Of a stretch of 64,000 bases of DNA, positions 34,977-46,765 are shown piece by piece. Position 1 is the first letter of the stretch. Every line of letters begins with the position of its first letter. The translations under genes and the position numbers were made by a program. Source of the DNA: Carposina sasakii (taxonomy: Eukaryota > Arthropoda > Insecta > Lepidoptera > Carposinidae); contig CP053156.1 of assembly GCA_014607495.2 (NCBI GenBank), forward strand, positions 2,294,001-2,358,000. Direction: 5' to 3'. Below the pieces are notes generated by a model. That model ran no database searches. It saw only the letters and a list, made by a program, of their open reading frames with translations, and had not been told where the DNA came from.

Positions 34977-36480
34977 CCGTGTGGAGTCATTGACATCACG
35001 GATGTGACAGACTTGACGTAGGTACTTGTAATATTTGGAGAGTCTGCGTTTGTTCCGTTTACATCGCGATTTACGCTCATCTGACTTTTAGTATCGATTA
35101 TCATTTATCATAAACTTTTTTCCTTTAAATTTGAAGGAAGGATTTAAATACCTAAATGTTGATCTATACTAATAATTCAGATCGATTGAATGGTAAAGTT
35201 TTGAATGGTAGTGTTATAAAAATAAAGATATATTTATTTAAGTATGTACATATTCTAAATTTGCATTTGATAGGTTGCTGGAGAAAACAACATTCTTATG
35301 CATTCCTATAGATTGCACGGATGATAGGATTGCTAGATATTTACGAGTGTTACCAAAAAGTTGATATTGCGGCCTCTACATAAGGCCATCAAATTACTGT
35401 GAAGGCAGTAAAAAGTAAGTAATTTTACATCGTAGACTCAACACTCGTGTTATTACTGCTACCACAGGCTCTTCTGACGCTACGTGCGAGGTTTGCAATC
35501 ATGTTCACACTTCCTTTACTTTCGTTTTCAATTCTATGTAAGAAGCTTTAAATTATAGCCCTCTACCGATTATTACCCTTTTCATGACCAACCTTACGCT
35601 ACTTATGGCATGTTCAACTATAGGTAGTTGTTAAATAGAAAATACGGAATTATTGTTTTTCTCGCATCTTCTGGGTGCTTTCCTGTAAATTGTTTATTGA
35701 AAGTGATTTCTATAGTTATACTGGTGGCTGCCCACGTCTTTGTTCGCGTAAACTTGAGAATTTTCGTAATTTACATTCCTGTGGGAATTTTGGGAAATTC
35801 TTCTACGGTTTAGCTGTGTTGATCCGTCAGACATTCAGGTTAAAGTATTCTAAGTATATGTACCTTTAGAAGATAGGTCAGTAGCAGATATATCAGATGT
35901 GGTCAGCAGGGAAGGTTACGTAATGGCGATTTTAAGTAAAATACCTAATATTCTTTTATTTAGCTTTAGCGGCAGGTCATTTTATAGGTTACAAGTCATA
36001 ACCTGCTTACTTATATTTATAAGTATGATAGACTGCTACTTTTTTATTACGGAAGATTGATGAGTCCCTAAGTTTATCTGTTTTATCTAATTCTCTTTTG
36101 GCTGCTTCTGATGTCACCCAGTTCAATGTACCTATTCGTGACGGGCGTGGCGTAGAATGTATTATGTACTTCAACAAAACTATTCTTGTATATCGCTTCC
36201 TTATTTGTTTCTTAACTTTGATACTTGTACCTGCGAGTATATTTATTTTAAGATTTAAAATATTGTCATGCAGTCAAGTCAACTATGTAGACATTTACTA
36301 CATACTAATTTATATTTTTATATATCTGCTAAAAATATGTCACGTCTTCCTCTTATTTGGCGCCTTCCTAATAGCTCTTTGGTCCAATGTGCAGCTTTTT
36401 TAAAGGATTCATAAAGAAAAAAAATATGCCGCTGCTACTGATGTAGATATTGAGTGGCTATCATGGTTAGAATGCTAAAT
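34977..36480. other. Spacer without recognisable features
   Basis: AT-rich. The frame at 36098-36403 is hydrophobic and low in complexity and has no family resemblance. Confidence 0.5.
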
Positions 36481-36705
36481 ATACAGGATGTAACAAAAGG
36501 GGTATATTAAGCGAAATGCTATGAATATAGCCCGCTATGAAGGACCTATCCACAAGAGACTCGAAATCACATATTTTTTCAGATAGTACGGAATTCCTAA
36601 TAAACACAGTATTGTTCATACAATCTTGAAAAATAAACGTCTGATTTCAAGTCTTTAATTTTTAATGGCATTTCGCTTAGCGCACCCTTTCATTACATCC
36701 TGTAT
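36481..36705. mobile_element. MITE with TACAGGATGTAA ends (mariner-like)
   Basis: The left end ATACAGGATGTAACAAAAGG, with TTAAGCGAAATGC inside, is the inverse of the right end GCATTTCGCTTAGCGC...CATTACATCCTGTAT. TA flanks both sides, fitting a Tc1/mariner-type target. 225 bp, non-coding. A truncated relative is at 61449-61497. Confidence 0.78.
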
Positions 36706-36891
36706 AGAGATATATAGTTTTTATTTCCAATTTGTTACTTACATTGCTACCAAGATAATAGGTCGAGTCATCATCATGAAAATGGGCCAAAAAAGCAAAA
36801 TGATCAAAGACGGTGTCGCAACTCCAGTGGCTCCGGTGGCACAGTCTAATTGATATTTTGTCATTGAGCATCTGTATTTCTTCTTTTTCTT

Positions 36892-37003
36892 CAGTCTATT
36901 GCAGTCCACTGCTGGACGTAGACCTCCCTCAGGGCACGCCACAAGGCTACTGCCACAGGGGGGTTTTGCCCATAGTCACCACGCTGGGCAGGCGGGTTGG
37001 TGA
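36892..37003 (-). repeat. (TGA)n-family repeat, minus orientation
   Basis: AGTCTATTGCAGTCCACTGC, GGACGTAGACCTCC, then CACCACGCTGGGCAGGCGGG: the reverse complement of the 783-900 and 43434-43561 copies. The tail is lost. Confidence 0.82.
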
Positions 37004-37533
37004 CCGAGTATCTGTATTTAGTTGATTCTTTTTATGAAATGCAGATAGCTCCCAGACAGAAACCTGCAAGTATTTGTTACAATATTGCATACAATACACA
37101 TTCAGGCTACTGGCAAACAGCAACCCGTTTTAAAGATTTTGCCAGCAGATTGAGTAAGATAAAGTTGCGCAATCGTTCATGCATATTCGACAAAGTAGAT
37201 ATGATTTATGACTGCGCACGCGGCATTCGTGACATGCCTAATGATATCGAGTTAAATGGCTAATGGACTCTAATGGAAGTAATCAGAGGAGATCATCTGG
37301 GAGGGAGATAGAAGTGACAAACGTGGAGACCGCGACAGGCCAAAGATTTGTTTTAAGAAGTAAGTACCTACTTGAAGATTCCATGTTGATCCTACAGGTC
37401 TGTGTGCAGTCTGCAATTACTTTTGCTAAACGCAATCTGTATGGATTCCAGATTAGATGCACAATGGTACTTATGTATATAATCGTTCACATATACAGTT
37501 ATAAACTACGCGTACATTAGATATTTATAAAAA

Positions 37534-37985
37534 TACAGGGTGTTTGTGACAGCCATGGCACAAGTAATTGCAATATGGTGACTTCAGGTACTCAGTGTTT
37601 GTGACAATATTTCGATCAGTGGAAAATTCAAAAAATTTCCGCCATTTTTTTTATTTTTTCAGGAAAAAAAATAGTATGGTTCGTTTAAGTAGGTAAATAA
37701 CTTAAAAATAAAATTTTTACATTTGGATGATTTTCAAAAAAAATTGCTTTCAAAAAAGTTCAATTAACTGATCAACCCCAAAGGAGAGTCACGAATGATC
37801 CAAAAAACAGTAATGTATCACAAAATAACCAATAAGCCTATTTAACTAGTCACAGGATCGCTCGATACAATTGGCGCGGAAAGCAAACATTGCGTATAAT
37901 ACCGTAATAACACTGTCGTATAACTCAAAACAATGCTACTTGTTCAGTATCTCAGTATTTGCCTGGCTATCACAAACACCCTGTA
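37534..37985. mobile_element. MITE with TACAGGGTGTTTGTGA ends
   Basis: TACAGGGTGTTTGTGACAGC at the left; the inverse of the right end reads TACAGGGTGTTTGTGATAGC. 452 bp, non-coding. Probably a non-autonomous mariner-type element. Confidence 0.85.
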
Positions 37986-39127
37986 TATTGAAGCAAATAA
38001 AGTAAATAATCAAAGTTGGGAAATCTTTTCATTTGGTTTTGAGAGCTACTGCACATTTCACAACATTTGACCGTGACTGGATATTTAGACAGGGACTACT
38101 CTTTGATTCATTTATGTTCTTTTAAATTAGCATGATGATAGTGCCTCTGCTTTCTTCTTAGGGTTGGGGCAATACATCCATATTGTGCGTTATTTCGATA
38201 CAATCCCAGAACACACTTATTGTCTCTCACATAATCCATCAAACACTTTTATAAATCTTCTCTCTCTCTATAATTATCCATATGATAGAAGCTCTACTGT
38301 GTGAATTTGTCAAAATCTTTAAATTAATGTACAGATTGATATTTAAGCTCATTACATCGTTGACAATTTTTTTTTTTATATTTTCATTAATAGCTAATCT
38401 AGCTATCCCTAACCTACGTAATAAGTGAAGTAGTTACAACTACATTATCTTCAAGATGAAGACATATGTTGTGAACCCTTCCTATACGAGATTGCTTCAA
38501 GAAACTTGCCAGACATAATACCTACGACACTGGAGACTCACCCACAAACTGTCACCATAAATTTCGTCATAAATAAAGAATAAACGATTCGCAACATTCG
38601 AACTACTTTTACTAAGTGGTCAACTCTGATAACTTATATGCGTCACAAACGTAACTTTATCAATCGCGTTTGTCATTTTAAACTAATCTTAATTAGTTGG
38701 CTGCTAAGGTTCTACTGCAGGATTGTACCATAGTGTTTTGATGTTGTATTCGATACTGAAATTGGGATGTTACATAACGGACGGGTCACATTTGGCGTGA
38801 TAGATAGCTTATGGATAAGGATTCAGTAATTAGCTAATATAACATTTAGTGAGGTAATAGCTTGGACCTGTTGCATCATGTCCCGATAACCAATGACAGG
38901 GGAATGAATAATAAGTGGTGTGTTGTTATTAATAGCGTGTGGAGGTACTACTAATTAATGTTATTGCAAATGAAGCCGGTGTTAAGTACTTCCTTGAAAA
39001 TGTTATGTGATGGCAAGATGCCATTCTTCATTTCATTTCAAAACCTGTGCCTAAGGCAGCAGTAAAAACTAATATAACTGTAACTTTATTGAAACAGTAA
39101 TTGAAAACAAAATTAATAATCTTAAGC
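37986..39127. other. Spacer without recognisable features
   Basis: No supported gene or repeat. Confidence 0.5.
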
Positions 39128-39300
39128 TCTGTCGACTCGTTGACAAAATGACTCTGCCTGTCACCACATCTGGTTCTGGCTCCGAATCCCGGTAGATGCA
39201 AATAAACATTGATAAGTGTAATTATTATGATGAATATGAAGAAGACTAAGTTCTTAGCGTGGGAGGTCAATGTGTTGTTAAGCACCTATGTAATTTTATT
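39128..39300 (+). mobile_element. Diverged tRNA-headed SINE
   Basis: GACTCTGCCTGTCACCAC, then GGCTCCGAATCCCGGTAGAT, a decayed B box, and GGAGGTCAATGTGTTGTTAA match the SINE at 39348 with many changes. An older insertion lying next to a younger one. Confidence 0.6.
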
Positions 39301-39347
39301 TATTTAATAGAGTAACAATATCTGCAGATAACAGCACTCTACCTGAT

Positions 39348-39590
39348 GACGGCCGATTGGTGTAGTTGGTAGTGGCTCTGCCTGCGACGCCATAGGTCCT
39401 GGGTTCGAATCCCGGTAGGTGCAAACATTGAAATGATGAATATTGATGTTTGTTTCCGAGTCATGGATGTTTCTATACTTATCTATGTATTTATATACCG
39501 TTTGCTTAGTACCCACGACACAAGACCTTAGGGATCTTAATGTGGGACTAGGTCAATGTGTTGTGAAGTGTGTGAATATTTATATTTATA
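39348..39590 (+). mobile_element. tRNA-derived SINE
   Basis: GACGGCCGATTGGTGTAGTT head with a perfect B box (GGGTTCGAATCCC) and the CACGACACAAGACCTTAGGG body. The best preserved copy in the window. Confidence 0.88.
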
Positions 39591-42500
39591 CCTTAATGAC
39601 GTCGAGCATTTAAATTAAAAAATACGCAAGTATAACATTCAAATAACAATTTCGCGGTTCGCGTATCACAGTAGTGTAATAACTTGTAATAACTGTTACG
39701 GCATTCGTAATGACGTTATTATCTCGTCACTCCTACGCATCGCAAATAGATGACATTAGTGATCTTGCGGATTTGTTAGAGTGGACGTGATGATAGAGTA
39801 GCACCTTTTGAAATATACCGCTGTAATCATTTATGTTAAAATACTGGGGTTTAATCATAATAGGTTAGTTTTAAAATTAATAAAGACGCAGACATTGTAA
39901 ACGATGTAGACATTATAATATTACTTTTTGCAATATTAGTCGAGGTTAGTAAGTACGCAGAGCATTTGATGGAAAATAGGTATAATAAAAAAAAAAGAAC
40001 AGAAGTGAATTTGAACTAGATCCCTGATGCGGGGTTTCACTAGAATAAGAGTCGACTAAGAAACTCTGGTATTCTTTCAAGCGATAAGCTAGAAACTTCT
40101 CTACATCTGACCCCGCTATGCTAACCATAATTTTGGGATTTTCTTCATGATTCTGCAGTTCTGGCTATCCCATTTCGGGTACACATATGAATGTTAGCTC
40201 AAAAGGCAATAATTCAATACGTTGATATAGCGGTAACAACTCTTTTCAGGTAAAAAAAAACACATGAAATAATATGTTATTAATTATTTGAATCTTTTAG
40301 TCTTTTTAAACCTACTTCATTGTGTTCTCTCCAGCATTTTTCACCTCAAAGATTTACATAGATCGTTTAACGATGTTATCTGTCAAAACGTTTTGACAGG
40401 CCATCGTGAGCCGGACCGACACGGTAGCATGAGTGGCAAAAATACTACTCATTAATATTATCAGACATCATACTACTAGTTTAACTTTCGTATGTTATAC
40501 AAGCGACTATTTGCATATTTTCTCTCGGTGCATCTACTGCATGTCACATACAGTTAAACTGTGTATTTAAAACTGTAGGCAGTTGGGATTAGTCATTCGC
40601 TTCTTGTATTTATTATACACAGTTGCTTACTAAGTGATGGGTATGTTACAGCAAAAAAACAAATGTTTATACTTCAATTCATTCGCTTGGATACGCATAT
40701 CTAAAGGTACGGATAGTTCAATCACAAACGACATTACACTGGAATTTAAAAAAGGCAAATACCTAAGATAATAGATATTATTATGCAAATAAGACAATAG
40801 ATATACGCGAGTGCCTTCAGGCTATTAGGCAGATATAAACTTTGAAATCTCCATGCTCGTGTTACCATCAATAACAGCGGCCATTTCTCTGCAAATAGAT
40901 CGCGGCTAAGCCAAAGGGCCGAAAGTTATGATATTGCGAAATCGAATAGCCCCATAAATCTAAAGAAGGTTCATACTTTGACAGCGGTTTCTGGTTCTAA
41001 ACCCTACGTGAAGTTATGCTTCTGTCTTCCGTTATACTCCTATACCTTACTATAAGTGAACTAAGAATCGTACTGGCTCGTAATTCAAAGAAATTGTTAT
41101 TATTGCAACCTGTAGCTAGAAATCAAAGGATACTATTTCTGGTCGACAACATTACTGGACAGGTAGTAGGTACAGTCTGTGGCAAAAATTTATTTACTTC
41201 TTTTAATATTTTTCCTGCTTTAAAATAGGACTAACTTATTATAGGTGCGCTGCTTAAAACACTGAAATACTTCCTTTCAAAATATTTTAATTTACTTATG
41301 TATGTAATTAATCTTAAAGACTGACCTACACAAAATAAGTTTAAAAATGTAAATATTATTGAATGTAAAAAGGTTGAAATATAAGTAAATAAGTAAAATA
41401 TAAACAATAAGTAAAACTTATATGTCGATTGAGAAATTTTATATTCCAATATTCGAGTATTTTGCATTGACTGTACATAGAATTTTCTATAAGATAGAGC
41501 ATTCGAAACCACTATTATCTTACTACAAGACGCACGAATGTTGACTTGTTTTACTAAAATAAAAGCGTAGGGCCAGTTAATACTTGAGTTCACAATGAGC
41601 GGAGGCGTGACAAGATAAAATCAAGGGTGCCTCGCAAAACTGGAATTAAAATAAATATCGCATTGAAAATGTACTGAATAGCCTTTAGGAGGACATTAAG
41701 CGCAATTACTAGACTCGAACCGCTATTTACACGTATTGGTACATTTGTAAAAAGAGCAAAGTGTACATGTCTAGGAATAATGAGCTTGTTTGATATATAG
41801 ACTTGGAATATGCTATTATGCTACATCTATTTGGGATACGCACATATTTCTGCAAAGACGTTATCTTCAGGCAATCAGGACTCGTAATTTTGAAAATATC
41901 GAATTTGCTGAGATATCTTCATGTTTTCTTACGCATATTATATTGCATCCCTCATGGCTGTAGTAAATAGTTATTTATCGTATTTCCTGATTGCAAATAA
42001 ATTAGATGTATCTACTTTGAATAGCTCTTGGATATGTAATTTACGTCTTTCAATAAGAAGAGTGCTCAATTCCAATTTCATTCATAATATCAAAACGAAC
42101 ATTATGCTTTTCCTTCATAGCTTCCTAGAAAATGTTCTTTCATTGGATCTTAATTTCACATAAGATGTAAATCTCTTTGACTGCCAAAATTCAATTATCT
42201 GGACAAAAGTTTTAAACGAGAACATGTGGTTTTAATTGTGATAAGCTCGCGATTAAATCCGTTTCAATGAAAGTAGTTTCACCTGTCGTTGGTTATCGGT
42301 GTATCCTTCCATTTCTGAGATTGACTTCACTGCAGTTTGATTTGTCGTCCGATAAAATCTTGGGTTATATGAAAGTCGATGATCTTCGTACTCCTAATTG
42401 TTTTCACTTTTGGTTACGTCTGACTCATTGTTCCAGATTTGATGCGTGTTGCCTTTTCTATTACTGGATGAGATAAAATCTGCCATTTCATTCATAAATG

Positions 42501-43433
42501 TTTTTTTCCTGTTTAATATTTGATCTATTAGAAGCAGTCGGTAAAAGTTAATGTAAAGATGGATTCGAGTGATACTAAAGTTTCTCCTGTAGTATTCTGA
42601 CTGCTATTATTCTTATGTAAAAAATATAATTTGTCCATTGTGTCTTACCACTACTTTGCTAACTTTAACTATGTCTTCGAAAAAACATCAAAAATGTAAA
42701 AAAAAAATATAATTTTGGCATTGACGTAATTTGATAGGTACATACGTAGTTGTATTTTTAAAATATTCATTGTCTTCTTGCCTTTGTCCCATTATTTATG
42801 GGTTCTCTTTCCAATGCCATATTACCAAGTATTCGGCGTTTGTTTTACGGCCGGCTGCTTGTCTTACGCCAATCCGTCGGATATAGCTAAGTGGCTTATT
42901 ATTTTTATAATTTTAATTCTTAGTAATATTATTATTTTTATTCAGGCAAAATAATATAATTATTAATAAAATTAAACTGCGAAATCTATCAACCAAAATA
43001 TATTTTGTAATGGCGTTTCTAGCAATACTATATTTCTGTATGACAGAGCCTGAGATAATATCTTCCTGACAAATAGGATTATTGGGAGCTGATTAAAGTT
43101 ACGCAATTTGCGTAATTCGACTCTGCTTTTTCTGCGGCGCACTCGGGCGTGACACGGTAACTTGAATTAATGATTAATTCATACTCTTGCGACAATCTCA
43201 AGTGATTAAAAATTTATTTTTATATGCCATTTTCATGTGACCTTTCCCACGGTATGGAGGACAATCTTTTATAACATTTTGTATTTTGTAAGTCTAAAAC
43301 CAAAAAAAAAATTATTTATCTTTTCTATTAATAATTTAGAATCAATTGTGAAGGTCCGATTTTCAAATCCTTATATACGAGTAGCCTATCTAAAGAATAA
43401 AATTAATACTGCTCTATCTTGATATATACGATC
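39591..43433. other. Long spacer; one palindrome, no gene recognised
   Basis: Holds a perfect 20-bp palindrome at 40380-40399 (CTGTCAAAACGTTTTGACAG) and a minus-strand fragment of the CCAGAACTGCAGG repeat near 40146-40190. The 120-codon minus frame at 41231-41593 is low in complexity (Tyr/Phe/Ile) and is not taken as a gene. Confidence 0.5.
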
Positions 43434-43561
43434 ACCAACCTGCCTGCCCAGCGTGGTGACTATGGGCAAATACCCCCCCATGGCAGTCTTGTGGCGTGCC
43501 CTGGAGGAGGCCTACGTCCAGCAGTGGACTGCAATAGGCTGATGATGATGATGATGATGAT
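43434..43561 (+). repeat. (TGA)n-tail repeat
   Basis: CCAACCTGCCTGCCCAGCGT, then GTCTTGTGGCGTGCCCTGGA, the CCAGCAGTGGACTGCAATAG core and a clean run of seven GAT units. The best preserved copy of this family here. Confidence 0.85.
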
Positions 43562-43589
43562 ACATTGATAAAGTCTTAGAGAAAGTATC

Positions 43590-43645
43590 AAATTTATCCT
43601 TTATACTTATAGGCTATCTGACATTTAAATTGGCACTAAACTAAC
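43590..43645. mobile_element. Fragment of the palindromic 'GATAGCC' MITE
   Basis: TTTATCCTTTATACTTATAG, then GCTATCTGACATTTAAATTG, matches the right arm of the 1271-1413 element. Confidence 0.55.
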
Positions 43646-43649
43646 TCTA

Positions 43650-45485
43650 CGACCTATTCGGAAAATTTTACTGCCTTCTCCAAAAAAAGCGTCCAACTTA
43701 ACTAAAAGGCTTCTGATGCAATCCAACGGATATACACAGTATCGTTCTCATACTCTGTATAAGTACCTACATCTATTAATTATAATGTATTGAGCGCTGC
43801 CAGTACCAACTCAAGTGCATTCAACATGTCAGTAGGCACATAAAGATGTCACAAAAGATTTCGTTGCAATCGTGACACGGGACAAGTTGCACCGCTGCTT
43901 GTATTATTCACTTGCATCTGTTATTGCAACTGTAAGGCTTTCTTCCTAGAGTTCTAAATCCTTTACCAAGTTTTGTACTAAATAAAAATCAGAGATTAGT
44001 TTTTTATAGTAATGACTTAGTTTGTGTTGATTTATTTTAAAGAGACTATTTATGTAAAGATTATGTACCAAAGGGTAATTTCATTTAGTTTTTAAAACAA
44101 TGAAATGGTATTCTTGGGAGCTCCTACTCGTAATAATAGCAACTGCATACAGCCTTTCTGTGACGCATAGGTAAAAATACAATTTTCAAAAGTACCTACC
44201 TACCTACTAATTGATAGAGTAACTGTCTTGTACTAATATCTTTTGTCACGTCCAGATTACCTCAAATTTATCAATAAGTATGCATGATAAAGTATATTGT
44301 AATTATCTATTTTGATAATTCATTACAATAAATTAAATATGTAATTTTGGAAAGTACTAGTATAGTAGCATTTTTTTGGTACAAAATTAAACCTCTAGAT
44401 ATACATATCCACAATTCGTATTCTTTTTTACTGCATCAACTATCTACCAATTCAAATGCAGGGCTCTAAACCCATCTACGCAGATACCTGATCTATGATG
44501 CATTACTCTTCGATATTATCTCTCGGTGCATCGGATTGTGCAATCGTACCGATCGACGTGACATTCGTGCGTTCATCGTTTGTCGGAACGCAGATTTTGG
44601 GTACGATAAATAAACCTTCATCTATTTATAGTTATCTCCTAATGAATGTTAGTGATTTCGAAACCATCGGGCTAGCTATCGGATTATCAGACTTTTGATG
44701 ATTTTTTTTTTAAGTTGTTCAGCAGCTTCTTAGAAATACTTTGCAACGAAATAGCTCCCTAATAATTGTATGAAAGATGGACAAGTGGTAGCATCTTAGA
44801 TTAGCAAATGTTCTATTATATTTAAATTGTGCAATGGTTTAACCGCCGGTGATTACTTTACCACTAAAAGCTTTTTAAAACAAAACGATTTTTCTTCCAT
44901 CAACTAGTTCCAATATGAAAATTAAGAAAAATTTGATTTTTTTAACCGACTTTTATAATAAATGTTTAAATATAAGCTGTTTAGTGTTAGAAGCTTACGT
45001 CGCCTTTGTCAAATTCAATAACAATATTTACGAGTATAGTACCTAAATGCAATAACCCAACAAAATCATACTTTCGCTTACCCAATCATAATCTCTTCAA
45101 AGACTGAGGGGACATAATAATATGGCAGACTGTCTTCGCATTTTCTCCCTTTCCATTTCATTTTAGTATCCATTTGAACAAAAATCGGTAGGAAGCCACA
45201 CAATATGGCAAATCTATCGGGACAGTGAAAGCTTACTTACATTGTAGTCATCACGTGTATTTACTTTCGCCAATATTTGACTTTTGCAACATTTATAACC
45301 ATTTTGTGAAATTCCTATGTTATGTCAGCGAAGAAAAAATATAGTATTTGCCCAGATATTTCTCTCACGACAGTTTCATGTGGGAATGGATACAATGAAA
45401 CGCAATGTGTTAAATTCGCTTTGCTTAGGTACGAGTATAGCTTGGTTTAAGACTAGTGAAACATCAGTGATCTCTCTCCGGTCGT
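43650..45485. other. Spacer without recognisable gene
   Basis: Nothing supported. A GATCG/CGATC-rich patch at 44521-44700 may be an old MITE. Confidence 0.45.
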
Positions 45486-45645
45486 GTCGGCTTTCCGTCC
45501 CATCGGACTATGAGAGTAACGGCATAGAGAGTGCATCTGTGTTTGCGCACACACTTGTGTACTATAATATCTCCTGCGTACCTGCCCAATCTCCGTAGAG
45601 ATTGGTCGCCTTGACCGAAATACGGTCGGAGATCATCACATCACA
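45486..45645. repeat. Interspersed repeat (family 'GTCGGCTTTCCGTCCC')
   Basis: Matches 25751-25908 closely, ending ATACGGTCGGAGATCATC and a CATCACATCACATCA tail. Confidence 0.78.
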
Positions 45646-46562
45646 TCAGTGAATTTTCTTGTAAACTCAACTTTACAAAGTTCGTAATTAGTTCATTGTA
45701 TTGTAATTATTGTTATTATTTATTGTATTGTATGCACATACCTATTTATTTATTTAAAGCTGCATTGCCTGAAATAATATGCATTTACATTAGTCAACCT
45801 GTGTTGACATAATGTTGAACAAATTAGGAGAAGATAATAGGTATTACTTCCTTTTTCTAGCTCAGTCAATCTGGAATTCTTGTACATTTGCATCATAGTT
45901 TCTTTTCTTGTTTATCTGTGTTTTCCTCGCGATCGATCGGGTACATTTGAATTTTTTCATATAGCAATTAGGAAAAAATCTACCAGAAATATACCAAAAG
46001 GGTAACAAACATACACTTTCCATCTATATCTTCAATATGAATAATACAGATATTCGGCGAACAAGTTTATACAGAGCGGGTTTGAGTAGGCAGCGCGCAA
46101 TGTTAAGCAAACACTACCGTTTATATTGCTTATTCACAAGTCAATTGTTTATGTATTACACCCATACTGTTGTCACTTAGAACTCTAATTTCCATTTTAA
46201 CTCGAGTGTGGTATATTTATTGACAGTAAAAGTGGCATGCAGATGTTAAGTGCCTTTACATAATCTTGTGAACATAAACTTAGGACTTGTGTCGGATTTA
46301 TTGATGATATTCTTCAGTTTTATTGATACCTTACATAGAGTATTCATTCCTCTATGTTGATACGGACTCATTCATACGTATCCTGAAGAGTATAAGCCCG
46401 ATGCTTGCATCAAAATCGTCTCCTATAACTTTAAGATAGTTTTAGCTCTATTAGTGTCATATTTTTGTAATTTATAAATGCTAAATAGTACCAGTTCTTC
46501 AATGATTCCACGATTTCCCAGCCGATAAGATGAATCTTTAGATAAGGCACTTACCAATACCT

Positions 46563-46728
46563 ATTATACTCGTGCCTCGTCCTCGAGATTAGTTTACCTT
46601 TTATTATATTCATAACACAATGTAGTAACGCCTAGTGATACCACCTCTGCACTATGGTTGAAAGAAAAAAAAATGTGGGTAGTCCGTAATTTCAACCTTG
46701 TGCCAAGCACCGCCTGTTAGCCTCATTC
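46563..46728 (+). repeat. Left inverted terminal repeat of the DIRS-like element
   Basis: Starts ATTATACTCGTGCCTCGTCC and ends CGCCTGTTAGCCTCATT. Its inverse is the first part of the right repeat. Confidence 0.88.
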
Positions 46729-46765
46729 GCATTCTAGTGCTCTTCCACTTCGCACGCATTAAAAA

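Noticed and set aside
41231..41593. 120-codon minus-strand frame as a membrane protein gene
   Set aside because: Composition is dominated by Tyr, Phe, Ile and Leu from AT-rich DNA; no splice sites or family resemblance.
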